NCBI RefSeq assembly: GCF_041154455.1
Contig: NZ_AP028664.1
Span: 2,667,001-2,731,000, forward strand
Direction of reading: 5' to 3'
Origin: Variovorax sp. V213
GTDB taxonomy: Bacteria; Pseudomonadota; Gammaproteobacteria; Burkholderiales; Burkholderiaceae_C
Length of the DNA stretch: 64,000 nucleotides
Under the pieces are notes generated by a model, which was given only the letters and a program-made list of their open reading frames with translations, searched no databases and was not told where the DNA came from. A program made the translations under genes and the position numbers. Of the stretch, positions 15,949-25,649 are shown one piece after another. The first letter of the stretch is position 1, and every line of letters starts with the position of its first letter.

Positions 15949-18087
15949 TCAGTTGCTGGATGCATCGGGGTGATGGCCTCGCGATGCATATCGGTTCATC
16001 AGTGCGGCTTGTGCGCCGTGCGCCTCGACGATAGGCGACTCTCCCGCCTCGCCGCGGTGGGTGTCGTGGTCGACGCGCGTGTAGATCCCGTCGCCTCCCA
16101 GGTCCCAGGCATCGCGGCCGTCGTGCAGGTACGCCACCAGGCATTCGTCGATCAGGCGTTGGCGAAGGCCGGGGTCGGTCACCGGCCAGGCCAGTTCGAC
16201 GCGCCGCATCATGTTGCGGTTCATCCAGTCGGCGCTCGAGAGGTAGAGCGACTCCTCCTCCCCGTTGCGAAAATAGAAGACCCGCGAGTGCTCGAGAAAA
16301 CGCCCGATCACCGAACGCACGCGGATGTTGTCGGTCAGCCCCGGCACCTGCGCCGGCAAGGTGCAGGCACCGCGCACGATGAGGTCGATCTTCACGCCGT
16401 TCTGTCCTGCGCGCATGAGTGCGGCGACCAGTTGTTCGTCGGTCAGTGCATTCATCTTGGCCACGATGCGCGTAGGCTCGCCGGTGGAAGCGGCCAGGCC
16501 CAGCGCATCGATCTGCGAGACGAGGTTCTTGTGCAAATCGAACGGCGCCAGCCACATGCGGTTGAGCTTGGGCAGCCGGCTCTGGCTGGCAAGGTGCACG
16601 AACACCGCTTCCATGTCGGCCGTCAGCAGCGGGTCGGCCGTCAGGTGGCTGATGTCCGTGTAGAGCCTTGCGGTGCGCGGGTTGTAGTTGCCGGTGGAGA
16701 GATGGCCGTAGCGGCGCATCTGCTTGCCTTCGCGGCGCGTCACCAGCAGCATCTTGGCGTGCGTCTTCAGGCCGACCACGCCATACACCACCTGAGCGCC
16801 GATCGACTCGAGCATTTCGGCCCAGTTGATGTTGGCCTCTTCGTCGAAGCGGGCCTTGAGCTCCACCACCACCGTCACTTCCTTGCCGCGGCGCACGGCT
16901 TCGCGCAGCAGGTCCATCAGCTCCGAATCGGTGCCCGTGCGGTAGATGGTCTGCTTGATGGCCAGCACCTGCGGGTCTTGCACCGCTTCGCGCAGGAAAG
17001 CGAGCACGCCGTCGAAGCTCTCGAAGGGCTGGTGGATCAGCACGTCGCCGCGCTGCAGCCGCTCGAAGAACGACTGCACCGGAGACAGCGTGACGGGATA
17101 CGAGGCGGAGTACGGCGGAAAGAGCAGCTGCGGCTCCTCCAGCAGATCGATCAGTTGGGTCAGCCGGGCCAGGTTGACCGGGCCATGCACGCGATAAAGC
17201 GCCTGCGCCGGCAGGTTGAACTGCGCCAGCAGAAAGCTCGCGAGCGATTCGGCGCAGCTGGCAGACACCTCGAGCCGAACGGCCTGTCCGTAATGCCGAT
17301 GCTGCAGCCCTTGGCGCAAGGCCGTGCGCAGGTTCTTGACGTCTTCCTCGTCCACCGCGAGGTCGGAGTGCCGGGTAACGCGGAACTGGGAGAAGTCACC
17401 CACCTCGCGTCCCGGGAACATGCTCGAGAGATGCGCGCGCACCACGCTCGAAAGCGCGACGAACAGCGTCTTGCCGTCGGACACCTTGGCCGGCATGCGG
17501 ATCACGCGCGGCAGCACGCGCGGCACCTTGACGATCTGAATCGGGTTTTCGCGCCCGAAGGCGTCCTTGCCACCGAGCCGCACGATGAAATTGAGCGACT
17601 TGTTGGCCACCTGCGGAAACGGGTGCGCCGGATCCAGGCCAACGGGAATCAGCAGCGGGCGCACTTCGCGCTCGAAATATTCGCTGACCCATTTGCGCTG
17701 GGCCGCATTGCGTTCGCCGTGCGAAATGATGTGGATGCCGTGCTTTGCGAAGGTCGGCATCAGCTCGTCGTTGTAGAGCGCGTACTGGCGCGCCACCAGC
17801 GTGTGGGCCGCCTCGGCCAGGCGCTCGAACGACTCGATCGTGTAGCTGCCCTTCTGGTCGCCGGCGCTGCTGGCAATCAGGTGCGGTGCCGCACGCACTT
17901 CGAAGAACTCGTCAAGATTGGAAGAAACGATGCACAGGTACCGAAGACGCTCGATCAGCGGTACCTCGGGCCGGTGGGCCCAGTCGAGCACGCGCTCATT
18001 GAAAGACAGGATGCTGTGATCGCGGTCGAGCAGCGGAAGCGCCGATGCCGCGACCGCGAGCGTCCGGTCAGCGGGAGCAGATTGCAT
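15949..18087 (-). CDS. ppk1: Polyphosphate kinase 1
   Basis: A 712-residue enzyme that builds polyphosphate from ATP. The N-terminal domain begins DRDHSILSFNERVLDWA. The two catalytic His regions are present: GLKTHAKMLLV, where His443 is the predicted phosphorylated residue, and YGHLSTGNYNPRTARLYTD (His462). The C-terminus is a phospholipase-D-like domain. The ATG at 18087 places the conserved N-terminal motif at residues 21-37; longer frames run into the Pho-box region. It is followed by sixA. Three 11-bp-spaced PhoB half-sites lie 70-98 bases upstream, which fits induction under phosphate limitation opposite to ppx activity. Confidence 0.96.
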   Translation of the reverse strand: MQSAPADRTLAVAASALPLLDRDHSILSFNERVLDWAHRPEVPLIERLRYLCIVSSNLDEFFEVRAAPHLIASSAGDQKGSYTIESFERLAEAAHTLVARQYALYNDELMPTFAKHGIHIISHGERNAAQRKWVSEYFEREVRPLLIPVGLDPAHPFPQVANKSLNFIVRLGGKDAFGRENPIQIVKVPRVLPRVIRMPAKVSDGKTLFVALSSVVRAHLSSMFPGREVGDFSQFRVTRHSDLAVDEEDVKNLRTALRQGLQHRHYGQAVRLEVSASCAESLASFLLAQFNLPAQALYRVHGPVNLARLTQLIDLLEEPQLLFPPYSASYPVTLSPVQSFFERLQRGDVLIHQPFESFDGVLAFLREAVQDPQVLAIKQTIYRTGTDSELMDLLREAVRRGKEVTVVVELKARFDEEANINWAEMLESIGAQVVYGVVGLKTHAKMLLVTRREGKQMRRYGHLSTGNYNPRTARLYTDISHLTADPLLTADMEAVFVHLASQSRLPKLNRMWLAPFDLHKNLVSQIDALGLAASTGEPTRIVAKMNALTDEQLVAALMRAGQNGVKIDLIVRGACTLPAQVPGLTDNIRVRSVIGRFLEHSRVFYFRNGEEESLYLSSADWMNRNMMRRVELAWPVTDPGLRQRLIDECLVAYLHDGRDAWDLGGDGIYTRVDHDTHRGEAGESPIVEAHGAQAALMNRYASRGHHPDASSN

Positions 18088-18156
18088 GGGCACTGATTCT
18101 GGAGCAAGGGGCACGGGAGCACACGTAGGCTGAAATATGACAGTGTCGCCCTCGTT

Positions 18157-18185
18157 TGTGACGTTTCCGTGACGTTCCTGTGACG
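18157..18185 (-). promoter_or_regulatory. Triple Pho box of ppk1-sixA
   Basis: Three repeats of plus-strand (T/C)GTGACG lie at 18157-18163, 18168-18174 and 18179-18185, each exactly 11 bases from the next. On the minus strand they read CGTCACA/CGTCACG and point at ppk1. A -10-like GACACT or TCATAT follows toward the gene. Confidence 0.8.
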
Positions 18186-18263
18186 CCGGCGGTCCAGCGC
18201 TCGGCTCCCCCGTGCCGGGCGACGAGGCGGATGGCCTGGCAGCGGGCCGGGCAACCGCTGGTT

Positions 18264-19130
18264 TCATGCGCCCAGAAAATGCTTGCGATAGCGCGCCGGC
18301 AGGTCGTCGATGCGCATCAGCATCGGCAGGTCCGCGGTATTGAAGTCCGGGTCCCAGGCCGGCGCACCCAGCACCTTGGCGCCCAGGCGCAGGTAACCCT
18401 TGATCAGCGCGGGCGGCTCGACATCGAGCGCACCGTCGAGCCTTTCGACCGGCAGCGGCAGGCGCGGCTGCACCTGGTACTGGATCGGCGCCATGTGGCT
18501 CGCCGAGAGCTGGCGCCAGATGCTGGCCGCTGCATCGCCGTTGGTCACGCCGTTGTGCGACATCGGGATGCTCGCGCAGCCGATCATGGTGTCGAGCTTG
18601 TTGCGATGCATGAACCCGGCCAGGGCACCCCACAGCGCGAGGATCACGCCGCCTTGGCGGTGGTCCGGATGCACGCAGCTGCGACCCAGCTCGACCATGC
18701 GCTCGCGCAGGTCGCGCAGGCGGGTCAGGTCGAACTCGGTGTCGCTGTAGGTGCTGCCCACGCGCCGGGCCTGGGCCGGCGTGAGCACGCGGTAGGTACC
18801 AATCACTTGCTGCGTCAGTTCTTCGCGCACCAGCAGGTGTTCGCAGAAGTCGTCGAACAGGTCGATGTCGTGGCCTGCCAGCGGCGTGCTCACGCGCGCA
18901 CCCATTTCGCCGACGAACACCTGGTAGCGCAGGCGCTGCGCGGCGCGCACCTCGTCCAGGTGACGCGCCCAGCTCACGGTGATACCTTGCCTGGCATCGA
19001 CGACCGGCGGCACCAGCACTGCAGCAGGCGCCTCGGGCAGCGTTGGGCGCGCAGCTGCCGGGGCCGGCCACAGGGCGGCGCGCAGTCCGATCTGCGACAG
19101 CGGAAATGTCGGGTTGGGCAGTTCTTTCAT
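18264..19130 (-). CDS. OlsB-like GNAT acyltransferase (ornithine lipid synthesis?)
   Basis: A 288-residue protein of the GNAT-fold family that includes OlsB, the enzyme that N-acylates ornithine with a 3-hydroxy fatty acid from acyl-ACP, and related proteins once called hemolysins. Family features include RYQVFVGEMGA, DIDLFDDFCEHLLVRE, VGSTYSDTEFDL, ELGRSCVHPDHRQGGVI and IGCASIPMSHNGVTNGDAAASI. Its place beside the pho genes fits, because ornithine lipids replace phospholipids in phosphate-starved bacteria. No olsA is visible nearby. The Met at 19130 was preferred since the N-terminal ~60 residues are poorly conserved. An acyltransferase for another acceptor remains possible. Confidence 0.65.
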   Translation of the reverse strand: MKELPNPTFPLSQIGLRAALWPAPAAARPTLPEAPAAVLVPPVVDARQGITVSWARHLDEVRAAQRLRYQVFVGEMGARVSTPLAGHDIDLFDDFCEHLLVREELTQQVIGTYRVLTPAQARRVGSTYSDTEFDLTRLRDLRERMVELGRSCVHPDHRQGGVILALWGALAGFMHRNKLDTMIGCASIPMSHNGVTNGDAAASIWRQLSASHMAPIQYQVQPRLPLPVERLDGALDVEPPALIKGYLRLGAKVLGAPAWDPDFNTADLPMLMRIDDLPARYRKHFLGA

Positions 19131-19179
19131 GAGGAACCCTTTCTGCCGATGGAGTCTCTGCACCTGCGGTGAAACGGGC

Positions 19180-19207
19180 ATGTCAGTGGCATTGCATTTG
19201 CATGACG
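19180..19207 (-). promoter_or_regulatory. Weak Pho-box-like array before the OlsB-like gene
   Basis: On the minus strand CGTCAT, TGCAAT and TGACAT occur at exact 11-base steps (plus-strand 19202-19207, 19191-19196, 19180-19185), about 50 bases before the start. Two of the three differ from TGTCAT by one base and one differs by two, so the match is suggestive only. Confidence 0.35.
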
Positions 19208-19288
19208 GGGGTTACGGCGTGTTCGGGTCGCATGGGAGGGCCGCTTGGTTGTCTAATGCGATGGGTCCGCGACAAGGAGCTTCTGCAA

Positions 19289-20968
19289 ATGGCCACCGCT
19301 GCAAACAGCAATTTGGACAACCGTCTCCACCAGACTTTTCCCGTTCTCAGCGATACCGAAATCGCGCGCATTGCGCACTTCGGAACCGTGCAGCGCTTTG
19401 CACGCGGGGAGCGCCTGTTCACCGCCGGGGAAACGAGCCCGGGCATGTTCGTCCTGCTCAAGGGCGTGGTGGCGGTCACGCAACGCGACGGCCTGGGGCA
19501 CGTGGTGCCCATCGTGCGCCAGGGTCCGGGCGAATTTCTTGCCGAAGTGGGCCAGTTGAGCGGCCGCCCTGCCCTGGTCGACGGCCATGCCGAAGAAGAA
19601 GTCGAAGCGCTGATCGTGCCGCCCGCGCAGTTGCGCGCGCTTCTGGTGGCGGAAGCCGATCTTGGCGAGCGCATCACCCGGGCTCTGATTCTTCGGCGCG
19701 TGGCGCTGATCGAATCCGGCGCCAGCGGGCCGGTGCTGATCGGCCAGCCGCAGTCGCCCGACATGGCCCGGCTGGAGAACTTTCTTCGTCGCAACGGGCA
19801 CCCCTATCACCTGGTCGATGCGGCGGAAGATCCGGATGCCGCGGCGCTGCTGGAACAGTACGGCACCTGCCAGCTGCTGGCCGTGTGCCCCGACGGCTCG
19901 GTGCTGGTCAACCCGGCCGAAGATGCACTGGCACGCTGCCTGGGCATGGTCGACACGGCGGAGCACGACGAGCTGTTCGACGTGGCCGTGGTCGGCGCCG
20001 GCCCCGCCGGGCTGGCGACCGCGGTGTATGCGGCCTCCGAGGGCCTGCGCGTGATCGTGCTCGACTGCCGCGCCTTCGGCGGCCAGGCCGGCGCGAGCGC
20101 GCGCATCGAGAACTACCTGGGCTTTCCCACCGGCATCTCGGGGCAGGCGCTGGCGGGCCGGGCCTTCGTGCAGGCGCAGAAGTTCGGTGTGGAAATGCTG
20201 ATCCCGGCCAAAGTCAAGTCACTGGACTGCACGCGCAACAACCCCGTCGGCAGCCTGCGCATCGCCCTGGCCGACGGCCGCACCATCAATGCGCGCACGG
20301 TGGTGATTGCCAGCGGCGCACGCTACCGCCGGCCCGACGTGCCGAGGCTCTCCGAATTCGAGGGGCGCGGCATCTGGTACTGGGCGTCGGCCATCGAAGC
20401 CAAGCTCTGCTCGCAGCAAGAAGTCGCGCTGGTGGGCGGCGGCAACTCGGCGGGCCAGGCGGCAGTGTTCCTGTCGCGCCATGCGGCCAAGGTCAATGTG
20501 CTGGTGCGCGGCCCCTCGCTGGCGGCCAGCATGTCGCGCTACCTGATCGATCGCATCGAGGCCACGCCCAACATCGAACTGCATCCGCACACCCAGCTGG
20601 TGAAGCTGAACGGCGGCTCCGAGCAAGGCCTCACGGGTGCGACCTGGCGCTGCCAGACCACGGGCAACGAGCACGACTGCGCGGCGCGCAACATCTTTCT
20701 TTTCGTCGGGGCAGAGCCCGAGACCAGCTGGCTCGAAGGCTGCGGTGTCTCGGTCGACACGCACGGCTTCGTGCTGACGGGCGGCGCGGCGAGCGGCGGC
20801 TTTCCGGCGCGTCCCGCCACGGCGCTCGAATCCAGCGTGCAGGGTGTGTTTGCCGTGGGCGACGTGCGCTCGGGCTCGGTCAAGCGGGTGGGCGGCGCCA
20901 TCGGTGAAGGCGCTGCCGTGGTGGCGCTCATCCACCAGCATCTTTCATCCAGTTCGGCCGTGGCCTGA
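19289..20968 (+). CDS. cNMP-binding domain fused to thioredoxin-reductase-like FAD oxidoreductase
   Basis: A 559-residue fusion in three parts. Residues ~15-130 are a cyclic-nucleotide-binding domain (FARGERLFTAGETSPGMFVLLKG, then EFLAEVGQLSG). Residues ~145-225 look like a degenerate thioredoxin/glutaredoxin fold. Residues ~228-559 are a TrxB-like FAD/NAD(P)H reductase with GAGPAG (236-241), GGGNSAG (383-389) and the C-terminal FAD motif VFAVGDVRSGSVKRV. The redox CxxC of true thioredoxin reductases is absent: the corresponding stretch reads YWASAIE (364-370). It probably reduces a non-disulfide acceptor or acts as a ligand-gated NAD(P)H oxidoreductase. An AAGGAG ribosome binding site at 19274 fixes the start. 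It is divergent from the OlsB-like gene. Confidence 0.85.
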   Translation: MATAANSNLDNRLHQTFPVLSDTEIARIAHFGTVQRFARGERLFTAGETSPGMFVLLKGVVAVTQRDGLGHVVPIVRQGPGEFLAEVGQLSGRPALVDGHAEEEVEALIVPPAQLRALLVAEADLGERITRALILRRVALIESGASGPVLIGQPQSPDMARLENFLRRNGHPYHLVDAAEDPDAAALLEQYGTCQLLAVCPDGSVLVNPAEDALARCLGMVDTAEHDELFDVAVVGAGPAGLATAVYAASEGLRVIVLDCRAFGGQAGASARIENYLGFPTGISGQALAGRAFVQAQKFGVEMLIPAKVKSLDCTRNNPVGSLRIALADGRTINARTVVIASGARYRRPDVPRLSEFEGRGIWYWASAIEAKLCSQQEVALVGGGNSAGQAAVFLSRHAAKVNVLVRGPSLAASMSRYLIDRIEATPNIELHPHTQLVKLNGGSEQGLTGATWRCQTTGNEHDCAARNIFLFVGAEPETSWLEGCGVSVDTHGFVLTGGAASGGFPARPATALESSVQGVFAVGDVRSGSVKRVGGAIGEGAAVVALIHQHLSSSSAVA

Positions 20969-21082
20969 GGGAGGCACGCCGCTTGTTGCCTGAGCGGGGA
21001 ATGCCCGGCGCTGCACGCGTTTGAATGGCCGCGTATATGCTGCCTCCCTCGAATTCCCACCCCTACATCGGAGCCCCGCGAC

Positions 21083-21787
21083 ATGCCCGCATCGCCCATC
21101 GAGGTCTATTCATGGCCCACGCCCAACGGCCACAAGATTCACATCATGCTGGAAGAGTGCGGCCTGCCGTACACCGCCCGGCCGATCAACATCGGCAAGG
21201 GTGACCAGTTCGCTCCCGACTTCCTGCAGCTCAGCCCCAATAACAAGATTCCGGCCATCACCGACCCCGACGGTCCGGACGGCAAGCCGATCTCGCTCTT
21301 CGAATCGGGCGCCATCCTGGTCTACCTGGCAGGCAAGACCGGCAAGCTGCTGCCCAAGACCGATCGCGAGCGCTACGACGTCCTGCAATGGCTCATGTTC
21401 CAGATGGGCGGCGTCGGGCCCATGCTCGGTCAGGCGCACCACTTCCGCATGTATGCCCCCGAGAAGATCAGCTACGCCATCGAGCGCTACAGCAACGAGG
21501 CCAAGCGCCTCTACGGCGTGATCGACAAGCAGTTGTCGAAGAACAAGTTCATCGCCGGCAAGACCTATTCGATTGCCGACATCGCCATCTTCCCGTGGCT
21601 GCGCAGCTGGGAAAACCAGGGCATCACCCTCACCGACTACCCGCACCTGAAGGCCTGGTTCGACGCCATTGCCGCGCGCCCCGCCGTGCAGCGCGGCGTG
21701 AAAGTGCTGGCCGACCTGCGCCAGCCGATCACCGGCGACAAGGAGCGCGAGATCCTTTTCGGCAAGACTCAATACGAGAAACGCTGA
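21083..21787 (+). CDS. yfcG: YfcG-like glutathione-dependent disulfide-bond oxidoreductase
   Basis: A 234-residue glutathione transferase homologue of the nu class. The N-terminal thioredoxin fold has the TPNGHKI glutathione-site motif (13-19), LSPNNKIPAI and LFESGAILVYLA. The helical domain contains VGPMLGQAHHF and YSIADIAIFPW. The pattern is nearly that of E. coli YfcG, which has disulfide reductase activity with two bound glutathiones. A GGAG ribosome binding site precedes the ATG. The tRNA-Pro gene follows 35 bases after the stop. Confidence 0.92.
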   Translation: MPASPIEVYSWPTPNGHKIHIMLEECGLPYTARPINIGKGDQFAPDFLQLSPNNKIPAITDPDGPDGKPISLFESGAILVYLAGKTGKLLPKTDRERYDVLQWLMFQMGGVGPMLGQAHHFRMYAPEKISYAIERYSNEAKRLYGVIDKQLSKNKFIAGKTYSIADIAIFPWLRSWENQGITLTDYPHLKAWFDAIAARPAVQRGVKVLADLRQPITGDKEREILFGKTQYEKR

Positions 21788-21822
21788 GAGGCCCGATATC
21801 CGGGCTAGAATAGAAGGCTTGT

Positions 21823-21899
<77 letters not shown>

Positions 21900-21911
21900 A
21901 AAAAAGTGAAT

Positions 21912-21950
21912 GCCTGCAATGACGTAAGTTGTTGCAGGCGTTTTGCTTTT
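21912..21950 (+). terminator. Intrinsic terminator of tRNA-Pro
   Basis: An 8-bp stem (GCCTGCAA at 21912-21919, TTGCAGGC at 21932-21939) is followed by GTTTTGCTTTT. It ends the tRNA-Pro transcript. The stretch from here to about 22150 holds no gene I can support. Confidence 0.8.
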
Positions 21951-22151
21951 CAGCTCCACCTGCTCACCGTCCGGGCCTCTTCCAATGCATCTCTGCGCCT
22001 GAACCTGTTCGCAGGTGTGATGTCGCTCACAGATTCAGCCCTTGGTTGCAGATAAGCCCGGTTGCGACCTATCGCACCCGGGAACACACTTTTCCTCCCA
22101 AATCAAGCCGGCACATTGGGCACAGCTAGCGCCGGCAACCCGGAGGATCCA

Positions 22152-22427
22152 ATGCCGCTCTTGTTCCTGATAAGGCTTCTGCGCACACAGCTACCGGTAC
22201 AGGTCGTCGCGCCAGAGGAAATTCGAGATGTGTCCGTGCTCATGGCCACAGGATTGATCGAGGCCAAAATTACCGCGCTTCAGCCGGCGGGACTCTACGC
22301 CAAGGCCTCGATGGCGACGGTGGAGGGCATTACCGACGAGGGCCTCGCCGAGATCGCGAAGATGGGCGACATTCGCAAATTCATGCAGCCCTCGATGCGA
22401 TTTGCCCGCGGAGCGCGATTGATGTGA
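22152..22427 (+). CDS. Small hypothetical protein, possible winged-helix-like, copy 1
   Basis: A 91-residue protein with a strong GGAGGA ribosome binding site at 22142-22147. I do not recognise a named family. The middle reads LPVQVVAPEEIRDVSVLMATGLIEA, then ATVEGITDEGLAEI. This alternation of helix, Gly turn, strand, strand and IT..G helix resembles a small winged-helix fold. The next gene has the same pattern, so the two look like diverged tandem copies. It lies in the patch after tRNA-Pro, whose gene content is unlike the surroundings. Confidence 0.5.
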   Translation: MPLLFLIRLLRTQLPVQVVAPEEIRDVSVLMATGLIEAKITALQPAGLYAKASMATVEGITDEGLAEIAKMGDIRKFMQPSMRFARGARLM

Positions 22428-22532
22428 CCCGGGATCACCGGCATCACTCGGGTCTGGTTCAAGATGCCAACGATGGATTTGATCTTCATCGCAAGCCCGG
22501 ACCCCGGCTCAATACACTGACTGGAGAGGCAC

Positions 22533-22811
22533 ATGGGACATGCGCTGTTCACCCAAGTCCTGGCTGCGCGACTGCCAATGCAGTTCTGGGGCAACTCTGT
22601 CGTCGATCAATTGAAGCACCTGGAAGATGCCGGGTACATCAAGGTGGCATTCTCACCACCGCACGGCGCAGCACCGCCCCTTGCGACAGTGAACGAGATC
22701 ACGCACCTGGGGCGAGCTGTGGCCCGCTACTGCGGAACAGACGACGGCGTTCCCAGTCGGCCACACACAATCGGTAAAGGGCTTCTGCCGCCCCATCACG
22801 CCCAGATGTAG
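22533..22811 (+). CDS. Small hypothetical protein, possible winged-helix-like, copy 2
   Basis: A 92-residue protein with GGAGAGG just upstream of the ATG. Its core (LPMQFWGNSVVDQLKHLEDAGYIKV, then LATVNEITHLGRAVARYCG) parallels the upstream 91-residue protein: LP(V/M)Q at the start of the repeat, a Gly-Ile/Tyr-Ile turn, and ATV..IT..G near the end. The last ~20 residues are Pro- and Gly-rich with no counterpart and may be a run-on. Function is unknown. Confidence 0.45.
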   Translation: MGHALFTQVLAARLPMQFWGNSVVDQLKHLEDAGYIKVAFSPPHGAAPPLATVNEITHLGRAVARYCGTDDGVPSRPHTIGKGLLPPHHAQM

Positions 22812-23124
22812 GTCGAGGTGCGATCCCAGAGCGCTGCTTGCCAAGGCTCCCTTGACGCAGTGGAGCTCGATCCGATCCCCGACTGGGCCGGGATGATGCA
22901 GCGACGTTTGTTCACTGCACGTTGTGCATTGATTCACATCCGAAATTTCGGAGTTCTGGCGTAACTGCCTCGCCCGCCATTGCGGGCATCCCCCGGAAAC
23001 TGACCCCGCAATTTTTTCCCGCCTCGGCGGGTTTTTTTTGCCCGGCAGATCTGCACCAGATCTTGTCATCGCCACTCGACGTCGAATTTCCTCGAAACGA
23101 CAACCAAAGGCGTCACCTCGGCCG
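22812..23124. other. Non-coding stretch with palindromes and a terminator
   Basis: I find no convincing gene here. It holds a perfect 12-bp palindrome CCGAAATTTCGG (22940-22951), a GCCCGC/GCGGGC hairpin (22972-22987) and the strong terminator at 23018-23039. Base composition is more uneven than in flanking genes, which fits an eroded insertion. Confidence 0.4.
23018..23039 (+). terminator. Strong intrinsic terminator
   Basis: A CCCGCC/GGCGGG stem (23018-23023, 23026-23031) with a two-base loop is followed by eight T residues (23032-23039). It is also preceded by six T residues. It could end rightward transcription from the two small genes or belong to a lost gene. Confidence 0.75.
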
Positions 23125-23334
23125 CGCGCCGCGTACAACAGCGCACTCTCGCTGGCCCGCGCGAACACCGTTCGCGACTATCTGATGCGAGCCGGTGTGT
23201 CAGCGCCCAACGTGCAGGTGCAGGCATGGGTGAATCCGAACCGAAAGTGCAGTGCGCGCAGGCCGCGCGAGCGGCGCTCATCGATTGCCTGGCTCCCAAC
23301 CGACGGGTCGAGATCGAGGTATTCGGGGGAAGTT
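23125..23334 (+). pseudogene. Frameshifted C-terminal fragment of an OmpA-family protein
   Basis: The frame through 23134-23226 encodes YNSALSLARANTVRDYL and then VSAPNVQVQA, the typical peptidoglycan-binding C-terminal domain of OmpA-like porins. After about 23227 the family sequence continues in another frame: GESEPKVQCAQAARAAL, then LAPNRRVEIEVFGGS and a stop ending at 23334. One base seems to be missing at the junction. The N-terminal barrel is absent. It is best read as a gene remnant left in the accessory patch. Confidence 0.75.
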
Positions 23335-23568
23335 GATCAAAGGGGGCGGGTTTCGCGAGGCGAGCCCGCTCCCCTTTTCAGATGCACAGAGCTCAGGTTG
23401 ACGAACAGGAAAGCAGATCTCACGCCCATGGGGGGCCTCCTTCGGAAAGTCGAACACAGCGGAACCCGCCATGCGCGCCAGGCGCACAGCGGCTGCGCTG
23501 GTTTTACCTCAGGCCGAGAGCCGCAATAGCCCCTGCTTTCCAGTTACGGCCATGTCCTACAGAGCCAA

Positions 23569-25563
<1,995 letters not shown>

Positions 25564-25649
25564 GTGGTCTTCGGACACGTCGTCCGTCGTTGGTCGTCAG
25601 TTGTTGGTATCCGCTGGAATGCGCAAGATCGTTGCCATTGCTCGTCGAC

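Noticed and set aside
15493..18096. An 867-codon plus-strand open frame
   Set aside because: It is antisense to ppk1 and sixA and has no recognisable motif.
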